Source: Agrilactobacillus fermenti
GTDB taxonomy: Bacteria; Bacillota; Bacilli; Lactobacillales; Lactobacillaceae
NCBI RefSeq assembly: GCF_021030645.1
Contig: NZ_JACGCJ010000006.1
Coordinates: 1-64,000 of the forward strand
Reading direction: 5' to 3'
DNA: 64,000 nucleotides
Part shown: in pieces, positions 26,299-35,676 of the stretch
How positions within the stretch are numbered: position 1 is the first letter of the stretch
Layout of the letters: every line of letters begins with the position of its first letter
Position numbers and translations under genes: made by a program
Notes under the pieces: generated by a model
Database searches by the model: none
What the model was told of the DNA's origin: nothing
The model's input: only the letters and a program-made list of their open reading frames with translations

Positions 26299-26535
26299 CG
26301 GCCAAGCACTAACAAGGATCATGATAAATGGTGATCTTTCCATTTGAATGATCCGTGGTTAGGTGAGGACGTTGCCTTTTGGAACACGTTTAAGAAATAG
26401 CTGACAAAAGGCGGTTAACGGCCAAGCACTAACAAGGATCATGATAAATGGTGATCTTTCCGTTTGAATGATCCGTGGTTAGGCGAGGACGTTGCCTTTT
26501 GGAACACGTTTAAGAAATAGATGACAAAAGGCGGT
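26281..26535 (+). repeat. Tandem intergenic hairpin repeats (120-bp period)
   Basis: Two copies start at 26281 and 26401 and a third partial one at 26521, with a period of exactly 120 bp and only a few differences. Each copy folds back on itself: CAAAAGGC/GCCTTTTG, CTAAC/GTTAG, GGATCAT/ATGATCC and AAATGG/CCATTT. The array fills the gap between mobB and moaC. The same family occurs at 51330, 61261 and 62214. Confidence 0.9.
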
Positions 26536-26597
26536 TAACGCCTGTACACACGTTTCAATCAAAACAACTGTACTAAAATTTAAAGGAGGCTAAGTCG

Positions 26598-27098
26598 ATG
26601 TCTGAATCCCAACCCAATGACCAATTAACCCATTTCAATGATCAAGATCGGGCAAGAATGGTTGATGTGACAGCTAAAGCCGTTACGTTTCGCCAAGCGA
26701 CTGCTGTTGGTGAGATCAAGATGCAGCCCGAAACTTTACAACGTATCCAACAAGGACAAATCAAAAAGGGCGACGTTTTAGCCGTCGCTCAAGTGGCGGG
26801 AATCATGGCTGCAAAAAAGACAAGTGAATTGATTCCCATGTGTCATCTAATTCCTTTGACAGGTGTTGACATCCACTTCTCTGACAATCAGAAAGATACG
26901 ATTTATGCAACCGTGCAAGTCAAAACTAAAAATGTGACTGGGGTCGAAATGGAGGCATTAATTGCTTGTCAAACCGCCCTACTTACGATCTACGATATGT
27001 GTAAGGCTATGGATCGCGGCATGATCCTAAATAATTGCCATTTACAGGAAAAATCAGGCGGTAAAAGTGGGCATTTCGTTTATGGCACCGAAGCATGA
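26598..27098 (+). CDS. moaC: Cyclic pyranopterin monophosphate synthase MoaC
   Basis: The 166-aa enzyme converts MoaA product to cyclic pyranopterin monophosphate. It contains [18 protein letters not shown], the [18 protein letters not shown] block, [28 protein letters not shown] with the catalytic Lys/Asp, and the C-terminal [16 protein letters not shown] precedes the ATG. It follows the repeat array and overlaps mobA by 4 bp. Confidence 0.96.
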   Translation: MSESQPNDQLTHFNDQDRARMVDVTAKAVTFRQATAVGEIKMQPETLQRIQQGQIKKGDVLAVAQVAGIMAAKKTSELIPMCHLIPLTGVDIHFSDNQKDTIYATVQVKTKNVTGVEMEALIACQTALLTIYDMCKAMDRGMILNNCHLQEKSGGKSGHFVYGTEA

Positions 27099-27691
27099 AG
27101 ACCGCTCCAATTGGTCTGATCCTAGCTGGTGGCCATTCTAGACGCTTTGGCACCGATAAAGCCCTGTTTCAACCCCGAGGACAGTTACCTCAAGTTCAAC
27201 AAGTCTACCAAGTCTTGGCACCACTGGTTTCTAAAGTTGTTATCAGTGCGAATGCTCAAAACGCCACCGCTTTAAGCCAACTATTTAAGTCAATGCCTGA
27301 AGTCCAAATCATTCAAGACCGGGTGCCCTATATTGACCAGGGCCCTCTAAGTGGTATCTATGCCACTGCAAAACAAAACAACCTATGGATGGATATTTTA
27401 TTGGCGGCTACTGATTATCGAGCGCTGACCACTGATTTATTAAGGCATTTGAAAGCTCAGAAAAATGTCTATGCCCAAGTTTCAGGTCAAGCGCACTATA
27501 CAGTTAGCCATTTTGAAACCAATGCTACTCAAGTCCACCACTTCTTACAAACGGGCAATCGGCGCTTACAGGATTTTCTAAAACAGACCTGCCACTGCCA
27601 GCCCCTGATTCTACCAGCACATTATCGATCACAGTTACAGAATAATAATCAAAGGAGTCTCCATGATGACCACAAAGAAAGCCCAAGCTGA
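27095..27691 (+). CDS. mobA: Molybdenum cofactor guanylyltransferase
   Basis: The 198-aa enzyme attaches GMP to Mo-molybdopterin to give MGD. The N-terminal nucleotide loop [17 protein letters not shown] is typical, followed by [17 protein letters not shown] near residue 80 and AATDYRALT with a metal-binding Asp. The C-terminal part (residues 135-198) is more divergent. The stop lies 29 bp inside the next small gene. Confidence 0.93.
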   Translation: MKTAPIGLILAGGHSRRFGTDKALFQPRGQLPQVQQVYQVLAPLVSKVVISANAQNATALSQLFKSMPEVQIIQDRVPYIDQGPLSGIYATAKQNNLWMDILLAATDYRALTTDLLRHLKAQKNVYAQVSGQAHYTVSHFETNATQVHHFLQTGNRRLQDFLKQTCHCQPLILPAHYRSQLQNNNQRSLHDDHKESPS

Positions 27692-27935
27692 GATGTCTTC
27701 AGGCGATTTTCAAAGGCTATTGCAAATTGCTTTAAGCGACTTGCGTATTCGCCGAACCCTACTTGAAAATCATATGGCAGATGTCCAAGCAGAACCTCGC
27801 TCCTTAGAGCAAGACGATGAAATCGACCGCACAGAACAACAAATTCAACGTATTGCTGCCGATTATCGGCACTACCAGACATTTGTAGATGAAGCCATTG
27901 CCAAAACGATCGATGTCAGTTACGAACAGCCCTGA
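27663..27935 (+). CDS. Small conserved-context protein between mobA and nreA
   Basis: The 90-aa product is not recognised. AAAGGAG lies five bases before an ATG-ATG start. It is strongly charged and helical (DLRIRRTLLEN, QDDEIDRTEQQIQRIAADYRHYQTFVDEAI), with no Cys, no signal and no membrane segment, so a small cytosolic coiled-coil-like protein is likely. Its overlap with mobA and position before nreABC point to co-expression with nitrate respiration. A regulator or assembly factor role is inference only. Confidence 0.75.
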   Translation: MMTTKKAQAEMSSGDFQRLLQIALSDLRIRRTLLENHMADVQAEPRSLEQDDEIDRTEQQIQRIAADYRHYQTFVDEAIAKTIDVSYEQP

Positions 27936-27974
27936 AAAAACTTTGACAGAAAGAAGTTGAAAAGAGGTATGACC

Positions 27975-28421
27975 ATGGCCGATTTAGCCGAACAGTCTCA
28001 ATATGATTCACTTGTCCAAAAAATTTATCAAGATGCTGATTTTGACTTCGTCGGTGTGGCGATTCAAGACCGTTTGAACGGCGGTCAGATTCGCTGGCGC
28101 CATGTCATCGGTAACATTAGTCAACGCTATCGACGCATCATATTACGAACCGGCTTAGGTATTGCTGGTTTAGTCATTCGTACAGGTGAACCTTACTTTG
28201 ATAATCATCTGGACCAACAGCCCCAAGAATTTATGTACACGCCCATTACCGTAGTAGAAAAACTCACTGCGGCCGCAGCCATCCCTATCGTGGACCCCAC
28301 TACCCAACTGGTGACTGGTGTTTTATTAGCAGGTTACCGTGACAATCGAAACGTTACCCATGCAACAATTGCAAAATTGGGGTATTATTTAAAGCATAGC
28401 GAACACCATCAATCTTCCTAA
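27975..28421 (+). CDS. nreA: GAF-domain nitrate sensor NreA
   Basis: The 148-aa single GAF domain protein contains DFDFVGVAIQD, the block IRWRHVIGNISQRYRRI, GLGIAGLVIRTGEPY and YTPITVVEKLTAAAAIPI. In Staphylococcus carnosus NreA binds nitrate in this fold and restrains NreB. The Trp, the GIAG turn and the following aromatic/Pro loop lie where the nitrate pocket is expected. The ATG at 27975 follows AGAGGT; upstream in-frame TTG and ATG are less well placed. The order nreA-nreB-nreC matches staphylococci. Confidence 0.88.
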   Translation: MADLAEQSQYDSLVQKIYQDADFDFVGVAIQDRLNGGQIRWRHVIGNISQRYRRIILRTGLGIAGLVIRTGEPYFDNHLDQQPQEFMYTPITVVEKLTAAAAIPIVDPTTQLVTGVLLAGYRDNRNVTHATIAKLGYYLKHSEHHQSS

Positions 28422-28438
28422 TTTAAGGAGGCTAAGTT

Positions 28439-29485
28439 ATGCTTGAAATGTCTAATTGGGTCATGGAGAACTTTACCCGGGCCAGTGATGCCATGTTTAT
28501 TTTTCAAGATGATCAAGTTTTATTAATGAACGATTTAGCTAAAGACTTAATTGATCAATCCCAAATTGATCTCGATTACCTCAAGGCAATCGTTTTAACA
28601 TACATTAAGCGGGACCATTCCGAAAGTGATGACTGCTTTGGTTGCGCCATCAAAGGACAATTAAGTAACATTACGATTCCCGTCACTTTAAATAAGGACA
28701 GCGATACACCGCTATCCTTCTCTTTGGTGTATCAACAATTATCAGAAACACAAAATGTTTATACGATCACGCTGAAAAGCCTGGTTGCCAAACAACGAGT
28801 GGACCAGCTGGCGATGCAAAAATCGTTGATCCAATACATCAACCGTGCCCACGAAGATGAACGTAAACATATTTCTGAAGATCTACATGATTCGATCGCT
28901 CAGGGTATTTTTACAGCCATCATGGGTATCGGCCGCCTAGTTTCAGAACAAGCCACAACTTCTAAAGCAGAGTTTGCCAATCAAGGTGAATTGATTCAAA
29001 ATCAACTACGAGAAGTGCTCAATGAAGTAAAAGGGATGGCTTTAGATCTGCGGCCTTCTGCCTTAGACGACCTTGGCTTAGTTCCAGCTCTAAAAACGTT
29101 GATTCAGCGGCTGCAGGAGAACACCGGTATTAAGATTACGTTCATCAACCGACTGCAAGCTATTACGGTCCCCAATGATATTGCCATCGTCCTCTATCGG
29201 ATTGCCCAAGAAGCTATGAGTAATGCGATCAAACATGCGGACACTGATGAGATCACGCTTTTATTGTTAGCCCATGATAAACGAGTATCTTTAGAAGTTA
29301 TTGACACTGGTACCGGGTTTGACACTCAAAAGATGACCCAACCCAATGGCCGTTCATTAGGTTTACTAAATATGAATGAGCGGGTAAAAGCCTTAAATGG
29401 TGTCTTTACCATTGACTCCAAAGTCGGCGAAGGAACCTCTGTCAAAGTCGAGTTCCCTGTTCGTTCCGCACATTTGGAGGCGTAA
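28439..29485 (+). CDS. nreB: NreB-type sensor histidine kinase
   Basis: This 348-aa soluble kinase has an N-terminal PAS-like domain (residues 1-110), a HisKA_3 dimerisation helix with the phospho-His in SEDLHDSIAQG near residue 150, and an HATPase domain with QEAMSNAIKHA, DTGTGF and GLLNMNERV. AAGGAGG precedes the ATG. Known NreB binds an oxygen-labile 4Fe-4S cluster through four cysteines in two CxxC pairs. Here only one pair (DDCFGC, residues 66 and 69) exists and no other Cys occurs in the protein, so the sensing chemistry may differ. Confidence 0.9.
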   Translation: MLEMSNWVMENFTRASDAMFIFQDDQVLLMNDLAKDLIDQSQIDLDYLKAIVLTYIKRDHSESDDCFGCAIKGQLSNITIPVTLNKDSDTPLSFSLVYQQLSETQNVYTITLKSLVAKQRVDQLAMQKSLIQYINRAHEDERKHISEDLHDSIAQGIFTAIMGIGRLVSEQATTSKAEFANQGELIQNQLREVLNEVKGMALDLRPSALDDLGLVPALKTLIQRLQENTGIKITFINRLQAITVPNDIAIVLYRIAQEAMSNAIKHADTDEITLLLLAHDKRVSLEVIDTGTGFDTQKMTQPNGRSLGLLNMNERVKALNGVFTIDSKVGEGTSVKVEFPVRSAHLEA

Positions 29486-29487
29486 AT

Positions 29488-30144
29488 TTGCATAAAATCT
29501 TAATCGCAGATGACCATGCCATCGTGCGTAACGGCTTGTCTTTTTTGATCAACCAACAGGCAAATTTTCAAGTGGTCGATCAAGCAGCAGATGGTAACCA
29601 GATTTACATGAAAGTCGAGCAAAATCCCATCGACATACTCGTGATGGATCTCTCCATGCCGCCAGGCGAAAGTGGGCTGATCACGGCAAAACGGATCCAT
29701 GAACATTTCCCTGATGTTAAAATCGTGATCTTGTCCATGCATGAAGAAGAAGAGTATATTCGCCAAGCCTTACAAAATGGCGCCAGTGCTTATATTCTCA
29801 AGAGTTCACCCGATTCAGAATTACTTAATGCGCTGAATAAAGTCATTACAAACGAGACTTATTTAGATGCTAATATTCGACTTTCTGAAGAGTCGGCTGA
29901 AGCAATCAACGCCGGTGGTGCCAATGAATTAGACCTTAAAGAATACAATAACTTATCCAACCGTGAGAAAGAAGTCTTGCCTTTAGTTGCCTTAGGTTAT
30001 AGCAATAAAGAGATTGCCCAACAGCTTTTCATCTCCGTGAAAACCGTTGAAGCTCATAAAGCCAACATCATGAAAAAATTAAAAACAAAAAATCGCGCTG
30101 AATTAATTCAGTACGCGATTCATCATCATCTGATTGAATTATGA
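29488..30144 (+). CDS. nreC: NreC-type response regulator
   Basis: The 218-aa regulator has a receiver domain (DDHAIVRNG at 8-16, phospho-Asp in ILVMDLSMPP, Lys in ILKSS) and a LuxR-type HTH (LSNREKEVLPLVALGYSNKEIAQQL, then VKTVEAHKANIMKKL). It starts with TTG two bases after the nreB stop, served by GGAGG inside nreB. It is expected to bind the TAGGG boxes upstream of narG, moeB and moaE, which would give positive feedback on its own operon. Its last 6 bp overlap the convergent hydrolase gene. Confidence 0.92.
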   Translation: MHKILIADDHAIVRNGLSFLINQQANFQVVDQAADGNQIYMKVEQNPIDILVMDLSMPPGESGLITAKRIHEHFPDVKIVILSMHEEEEYIRQALQNGASAYILKSSPDSELLNALNKVITNETYLDANIRLSEESAEAINAGGANELDLKEYNNLSNREKEVLPLVALGYSNKEIAQQLFISVKTVEAHKANIMKKLKTKNRAELIQYAIHHHLIEL

Positions 30145-31065
30145 GAACATTTGCTGCTGAAGCCAGTTAGCAATATAGGTTTCTACTTGTGTTCGGTCAG
30201 GTTGCCTTTCAAAGAATAGTTCGTGTCGTAACTCGGGCCATTCTTTTTTTGTAACTTTTTTTAACCGATTATTGGCAACCATCTGTGCCAGCCACTTTTG
30301 TTGTTTGCCAAAATCACCCACAGGATCTTTGCGACCACTGATGGCTAATAACGGAAAGTCCTTAGGCAGCTGTGCAAGCCAGTCGCCCTTTGCCTGCATT
30401 TGCAGCAGTGTAAATAATGTTAAAAAGCCATTTGTCGTAAAAGTAAAGCCTAGCAATGGATCTTGTTTGTATTTTTCAATTTCAGCTGGATCATTACTCA
30501 GCCACGAAAAAAATTCAAGGCGGTCAAAGTACCAACTATACAACCCAAAGGCCAGTATATTCAGCCCATGGTCTGGCCGCTTAGCTGTTAGTTTAGCTTT
30601 CCATCGAATCATGGGCATTACCGGTGCTAAAATCTTTGGCAAATAAACGTTGCCCATCAAAATGCCACCCGTATAATCTGCAGCGTAACGCCCTAAAACT
30701 AGGCTTGTAATGATTGAACCCATGGAATGGCCGAGAATAAATAATGGCTTTGTGGGCCAAATCTGATGTAGGCGTTGTGTCCAAAGATGACTATCCTCAA
30801 TCAAGTTTTCTTGCCCATTAGGTCCAAAGTAGCCTAACTCTTGACGACTCCGGATACTTTTGCCGTGACCTAAATGATCGTGAATTGCCACTGCAAGGCC
30901 TTGTTTTGTAAAAAAACGAGCCACTGGTTCATAGCGTTCGGCGTATTCTGCCATCCCATAAACGATTTGCAGCACTGCCTTCGGTCCTTGCGCGGGCAGC
31001 CAGATAACCGTATGAATCCGATGCTGCCCATCACTAGACAAGAAAGACCCACTCTGTTTCTGCAA
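30139..31065 (-). CDS. Alpha/beta hydrolase (lysophospholipase-like)
   Basis: This 308-aa serine hydrolase of the Hydrolase_4/monoacylglycerol lipase group shows IHDHLGHGKS (oxyanion region), nucleophile LGHSMGSI near residue 115, Asp in SGRKDPVGD and His in LRHELFFE. No signal peptide is seen, so it is cytosolic. The start is TTG at 31065 with GGGGGTG upstream; this is less certain. It is convergent with nreC and shares the sequence TTATGA with that gene's stop, so no terminator separates them. Confidence 0.88.
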   Translation of the reverse strand: MQKQSGSFLSSDGQHRIHTVIWLPAQGPKAVLQIVYGMAEYAERYEPVARFFTKQGLAVAIHDHLGHGKSIRSRQELGYFGPNGQENLIEDSHLWTQRLHQIWPTKPLFILGHSMGSIITSLVLGRYAADYTGGILMGNVYLPKILAPVMPMIRWKAKLTAKRPDHGLNILAFGLYSWYFDRLEFFSWLSNDPAEIEKYKQDPLLGFTFTTNGFLTLFTLLQMQAKGDWLAQLPKDFPLLAISGRKDPVGDFGKQQKWLAQMVANNRLKKVTKKEWPELRHELFFERQPDRTQVETYIANWLQQQMFS

Positions 31066-31220
31066 AGTGCAACACCCCCTAGTAATATATGTGTGATTTA
31101 GTGCTATCTTAACGGACTTCAGTTAATTTTACCAGTCCAGTGATTGCTGAAAATCTAAAAATCAACTATGATAAAATAGTTAATATTTTTTTACATCTAA
31201 TTTATCATTAGGCGGCTATT

Positions 31221-32795
31221 ATGAAAAAAATTAGTATAACTATTACACATCTCATTCGTAATATTTTTGTCTTTTTTCTGGCAATTTCATTACCCATGGC
31301 CTTTATGACACCAAACTTTAAGGCGATTCACATTGACGGCCACTATTGGCTGCGTGTCTTGGGTGTCCTCGCTAGTATTGCTCTCCTTTACTGGCTCTCC
31401 CAACTTCACACCTACCGACGCCTCAAACGATTCAAATTATCGACTCGTCCAGTAATTGGCTTACTTATTCTATTGTTTATTTGGCAGTTGATCATTTACT
31501 TACCCCTTACTCTCGAACCGGTATGGGATCCAGGGGTGATTATGCAAAACGTCACTAATCCCATCGGTTTTTTTTATTTTTCTTGGAACTACAATAATAC
31601 ATTGCTTTTAACAATTGAACGGCTGCTCTATCACTTACTCGTTCCTGGTCTCTTTACATCACTCCCCCATGCCCTTTTATTCGCCAATGCGATCATCATT
31701 GATCTAGCCGTATTCAATATGTATCTTATTGGTAACCGTCTCAAAGACCGGCAGCTTGGAACGATTCTATTTTCATTGGGATTGCTGTTTTTTGGCCTTT
31801 CTCCTTGGGTACTGGTTTTTTATTCTGATACATTAGGCTTGTATATGCTGACATTATTAATTTTAATCGTCTGCCAACTCCGGCGCGCCCATATGTATTG
31901 GCAGAAGTTAAGCTTACTGTTGCTATACACGATTATGGCTTTGATTGCCTACCTATTAAAGCCTACCACCCTCATTTTCTCAATTGCCGTTATTTTGAGC
32001 ATGCTCATTCAAGCTGGTCGTACCAATAATCTTAAACAGAACTTCTCACGACTCTTCATCGGCCTGCTATTATTTCTAACGGTTTTTGCTGTAGGTGCAA
32101 AATATTATCACCACTATATTTACCAAGATGAAAAATTCTATGTGTCTGGTCAATGGCGTAACCTTGATCCTGAGTTGCGCTTGCCGCCCACTCATTTCAT
32201 CGCTATGGGTTTAAAGGGGATTGGTGGCTTTAACGGCAGGGATGCTGCTGAAAGTTATCAAGCCAAAACTTATCAAGCACGCGATCAGCTGAATCGTCGG
32301 AAAATCAAACAGCGCCTGCAACAATACGGCATCGTTGGTTACTTTAACTTTTTGTTTGTTAAACATCATAATAACGTGGCGAATGGTAACTTTGTTTGGG
32401 ACGGCGACCGGTCTTTCACCTTTAAAAATAATCCTGCCCATCAGTCAAAGTTAGCGCAGTTCAGTATGAGCTTCAATTACAGCAAAGGGCATGCCCGTCC
32501 CATTATGCGCTTTCTAAACCAAGTCACTTGGATCGTTTTATTAGTGTTAACATTGCTTAGTGCTTTTACTGGCCGAGTGAAGCATTCCCTCGTACTGCAA
32601 AGCGCGCAATTAGCTATCGTGGGACAAATGATTTATTTATTGATTTTCGAAGGGGGTACGACTCGGTACTTATTCATGTGGTTGCCTTGTTTCATTATTT
32701 GCGGCTATTATGGCGCCCTAGTCTTAAAGAATTGTGCCAAGCTCAATTTATTTCCTAAAAAAGAAAAAGTCGCCAAATTACATATATCTTCATAA
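31221..32795 (+). CDS. Multi-pass membrane protein, GT-C glycosyltransferase-like
   Basis: The 524-aa protein has about eleven to twelve hydrophobic helices and an extracytoplasmic region (residues 295-425) rich in His, Arg and Lys. The first outer loop has LEPVWDPG, an acidic motif in the position of the catalytic Asp of GT-C glycosyltransferases (PMT/ArnT-type). EGGTTRYLFMWLPCF near the end also occurs in such proteins. It would use a lipid-linked sugar for a wall polymer or glycoprotein, but the acceptor is unknown. It stands alone, ending at a bidirectional terminator. Confidence 0.7.
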   Translation: MKKISITITHLIRNIFVFFLAISLPMAFMTPNFKAIHIDGHYWLRVLGVLASIALLYWLSQLHTYRRLKRFKLSTRPVIGLLILLFIWQLIIYLPLTLEPVWDPGVIMQNVTNPIGFFYFSWNYNNTLLLTIERLLYHLLVPGLFTSLPHALLFANAIIIDLAVFNMYLIGNRLKDRQLGTILFSLGLLFFGLSPWVLVFYSDTLGLYMLTLLILIVCQLRRAHMYWQKLSLLLLYTIMALIAYLLKPTTLIFSIAVILSMLIQAGRTNNLKQNFSRLFIGLLLFLTVFAVGAKYYHHYIYQDEKFYVSGQWRNLDPELRLPPTHFIAMGLKGIGGFNGRDAAESYQAKTYQARDQLNRRKIKQRLQQYGIVGYFNFLFVKHHNNVANGNFVWDGDRSFTFKNNPAHQSKLAQFSMSFNYSKGHARPIMRFLNQVTWIVLLVLTLLSAFTGRVKHSLVLQSAQLAIVGQMIYLLIFEGGTTRYLFMWLPCFIICGYYGALVLKNCAKLNLFPKKEKVAKLHISS

Positions 32796-32805
32796 GACCA
32801 ATGCT

Positions 32806-32871
32806 AAAAAACGGATTATAGTGGCTGAAAACAAAACGTTAGTTTTGCCCCAGCTACTATAATCCGTTTTT
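32806..32871. terminator. Bidirectional terminator
   Basis: A stem of 16 bp with one wobble (CGGATTATAGT…/…ACTATAATCCG) is flanked by A and T runs. It serves the membrane-protein gene (plus) and argH (minus). The loop contains GAAAACAAAACGTTAGTTTTG, shared with the terminator at 62354. Confidence 0.9.
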
Positions 32872-32879
32872 GATTGTGC

Positions 32880-34280
32880 TTATTCTTCATCAGTCGAATG
32901 ATTTGAAAGTTGTACTTTTGCCCGTTCAAGTTCTTTTTTAATTTCATCAAAGCCAGTGCCGCCTAAAGAATCACGGTTGGCTACGGCGGTCATTGGATCT
33001 AAAGCCGTGTAAACATCGGCTTCGATCAATGGCGAGATTTTTTGGTATTCCTCTAAAGTGAGATCCTTCAAGAATTTACCAGCTTTGATACACTTCAAGA
33101 CAGTTTCACCAACGATCTCATGGGCTTGCCGAAAAGGCAGACCTTTTTTAGCCAAATAATCGGCTAACTCCGTGGCATTAGAGAAATCATGAACAGTAGC
33201 ATGTTTCATCCGATCCGTTTTAACTTGTAGTGTGTCCACCATGCCTTGCATTACTTTTAAGGACATGATCACTGTATTGACCGCATCAAACATGCCTTCT
33301 TTGTCCTCTTGTAAGTCTTTATTATAGGCCAAAGGCAGCCCCTTCATGACTGTTAACAAGCCAAACAAGTCACCATAGATTCGTCCAGTCTTGCCCCGGA
33401 TCAGTTCTGCCATATCGGGGTTTTTCTTTTGTGGCATAATCGAACTGCCAGTTGAGTAAGTATCAGACAATTCAATATAGCTGAATTCTTGGCTTGACCA
33501 GAGAACTAACTCTTCACACATTCGTGACAGGTGCATCATTAGGATCGCTGTATTGCTGAGAAACTCCAGAATAAAGTCCCGATCTGACACGGCATCTAAA
33601 CTATTATGATAAACCGCTGGAAAATCCAGTAATTCAGCGGTCCGCTCTCGATCAATTGGGAAAGTTGTCCCCGCTAAGGCTGCCGCGCCCAGCGGTGAGA
33701 TATCGGTATGTTTCAAATTAAAAGTCAAGCGTTCATAATCTCGCTGGAACATATTCTCATAGGCCAGCAAATAGTGCGCGTAGGAAATGGGTTGAGCATG
33801 TTGTAAATGGGTATACCCCGGCATGACCGTCGTCACATGACTTTCAGCTTTGGCAACCAACGTTTTTTGCAGTGCCACGATCAACGGCAGAATCTCGTGC
33901 AGACGATTACGTAAATACAAGTGCATATCTAATGCCACTTGATCATTACGACTGCGGGCCGTGTGCAACTTTCCGGCAACGGGCCCAATCAAATCGGTCA
34001 GTGCTTTTTCTAAGTTTAAATGAATGTCTTCATTCGCAATAGAAAAATGTAGTTTACCTGCTTCAAGCTGTTGTTGTAATTGCTTAAGCCCAGCTTCGAT
34101 CTGCTTGGCTTCAGACACTGCAATAATGCCTTGTTCGCCCAACATTTGTACATGGGCTAAAGAACCCTGGATATCTTCTTCAGCTAATAGCTGGTCAAAC
34201 TCAATGGACGCGCCAAACCGTTGCACATATTCACTTGGTTCTGCCGTAAACCGGCCACCCCACAATTTTGTTGTTGCCAT
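32880..34280 (-). CDS. argH: Argininosuccinate lyase
   Basis: The 466-aa enzyme splits argininosuccinate into arginine and fumarate, the last step of arginine synthesis. The family signature [12 protein letters not shown] is present near residue 280 with the catalytic Ser; HTARSRNDQ near 106 and [14 protein letters not shown] near 152 (catalytic His) are also seen. It lies 16 bp downstream of argG in one operon. Confidence 0.97.
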   Translation of the reverse strand: MATTKLWGGRFTAEPSEYVQRFGASIEFDQLLAEEDIQGSLAHVQMLGEQGIIAVSEAKQIEAGLKQLQQQLEAGKLHFSIANEDIHLNLEKALTDLIGPVAGKLHTARSRNDQVALDMHLYLRNRLHEILPLIVALQKTLVAKAESHVTTVMPGYTHLQHAQPISYAHYLLAYENMFQRDYERLTFNLKHTDISPLGAAALAGTTFPIDRERTAELLDFPAVYHNSLDAVSDRDFILEFLSNTAILMMHLSRMCEELVLWSSQEFSYIELSDTYSTGSSIMPQKKNPDMAELIRGKTGRIYGDLFGLLTVMKGLPLAYNKDLQEDKEGMFDAVNTVIMSLKVMQGMVDTLQVKTDRMKHATVHDFSNATELADYLAKKGLPFRQAHEIVGETVLKCIKAGKFLKDLTLEEYQKISPLIEADVYTALDPMTAVANRDSLGGTGFDEIKKELERAKVQLSNHSTDEE

Positions 34281-34296
34281 TTGACAATTACCCCCT

Positions 34297-35514
34297 TTAC
34301 TTAGAAGTGACTTCCGCGTCGCCTTTCTTTTGTACCTGTGCAGCGACTTGAGTTGGCAAGCCCCAAAGTTTGATAAAGCCTACAGAAGCCGCTTGGTCAA
34401 ACGTATCTGATGCGGTATAAGTAGCTAAGTCCTTATCATACAAAGAATAAGGTGACTTCCGGCCTTCAACAACAACATTGCCTTTGAACAATTTTACCCG
34501 GATCTGTCCTGTAACGACGACTTGGGTTTGCTTAATGAAGGCAATCATGGCTTGCATCAAAGGTGAGAACCATAAGCCGTTATAAATGGTATTACTCATT
34601 TGATTGGTGATCTGTGGTTTGAAATGGGCAAGATCTCGTTCAAAAGTCAGATCTTCCAAAGCTTGATGCGCTGTCATTAAGACTTCTGCCCCAGGTACTT
34701 CATAAACTTCCCGAGATTTGATACCGACCAACCGATTTTCAATGTGGTCGATCCGGCCAATTCCATGCTTACCAGCCACTTGATTCAAATGTAAAATTAA
34801 GTCAGCTAAATTATAGTTTTGCCCGTCTAAAGCAATGGGAACGCCCTTTTCAAAATCGATCGTAACGATATCTGGTTCATCAGGCGTATCTTCTAAATTA
34901 CTCGTCCATTCAAAGGCATCCGTCGGCGGTGTGACCCAAGGATCTTCCAAAACACCAGCTTCATTAGCTCGACCCCATAGATTTTGATCAATGGAATAAG
35001 GACTATCTAAGTCAATTGGCACGGGAATATTATGTTCTTTGGCATAGTTGATCTCTTCTTCCCGGGACCAGTGCCAATCTCGAACTGGTGCTAAAATCTT
35101 CATGTCTGGCGCTAGAGCATGAATGGCTACTTCAAACCGCACTTGGTCATTGCCTTTTCCGGTACAACCATGCGCGATCGCACTGGCGTTAGTTTGCTGA
35201 GCCACTTGGACCAACTTTTTGGCAATCAGCGGCCGTGACAATGCCGAGACCAATGGGTAAGTTTCTTCATATTTAGCGTTAGCTTGTAAGGCAATCAGAG
35301 CATATTCATCCGCAAACTCAGCTTTACAATCTAATGTATAGGATTCAACTGCCCCGACTTTCAGGGCTTTTTCTTTGATGAATTCTAAGTCTTTACCTTC
35401 GCCTACATCAATACAGCAAGCAATGACATCATAATCTTTGTCTTTTAACCATTGAATCGCCACAGAAGTATCTAGTCCGCCTGAATAAGCTAAAACAACT
35501 TTTTGATTTGCCAT
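34297..35514 (-). CDS. argG: Argininosuccinate synthase
   Basis: The 405-aa ATP-dependent ligase joins citrulline and aspartate. The N-type ATP pyrophosphatase loop [16 protein letters not shown] is at residues 8-23; [15 protein letters not shown] near 115 binds ATP/aspartate. Promoter elements TTGCAT-17-TATATT and an ArgR-like site lie upstream. Together with argH it allows arginine formation from citrulline. Confidence 0.97.
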   Translation of the reverse strand: MANQKVVLAYSGGLDTSVAIQWLKDKDYDVIACCIDVGEGKDLEFIKEKALKVGAVESYTLDCKAEFADEYALIALQANAKYEETYPLVSALSRPLIAKKLVQVAQQTNASAIAHGCTGKGNDQVRFEVAIHALAPDMKILAPVRDWHWSREEEINYAKEHNIPVPIDLDSPYSIDQNLWGRANEAGVLEDPWVTPPTDAFEWTSNLEDTPDEPDIVTIDFEKGVPIALDGQNYNLADLILHLNQVAGKHGIGRIDHIENRLVGIKSREVYEVPGAEVLMTAHQALEDLTFERDLAHFKPQITNQMSNTIYNGLWFSPLMQAMIAFIKQTQVVVTGQIRVKLFKGNVVVEGRKSPYSLYDKDLATYTASDTFDQAASVGFIKLWGLPTQVAAQVQKKGDAEVTSK

Positions 35515-35560
35515 TAGAAAAACCCCTTTTGTTTTTAATGTTTCCTTAATCGTTGTAAAG

Positions 35561-35610
35561 AATATACACCTTAACGTAATTTAATGCAAGTAAATTCATA
35601 AATATTCACA
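35561..35610 (-). promoter_or_regulatory. argGH promoter and ArgR-like operator
   Basis: TTGCAT (35584-35589) and TATATT (35561-35566) are 17 bp apart. Directly upstream, 35593-35610 reads TGTGAATATTTATGAATT on the minus strand, close to the ARG box consensus TNTGNATWWWWATNCANA (two mismatches). Repression by arginine is inferred. Confidence 0.65.
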
Positions 35611-35676
35611 TTTAATGTAAAAAATGTGTATATTCCCAATCTCAACTACAGTTGACCAATCCCCCGACTGCCCGGT

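Noticed and set aside
26281-26535. CRISPR array
   Set aside because: Repeats are 120 bp with no short-repeat/unique-spacer pattern and no cas genes.
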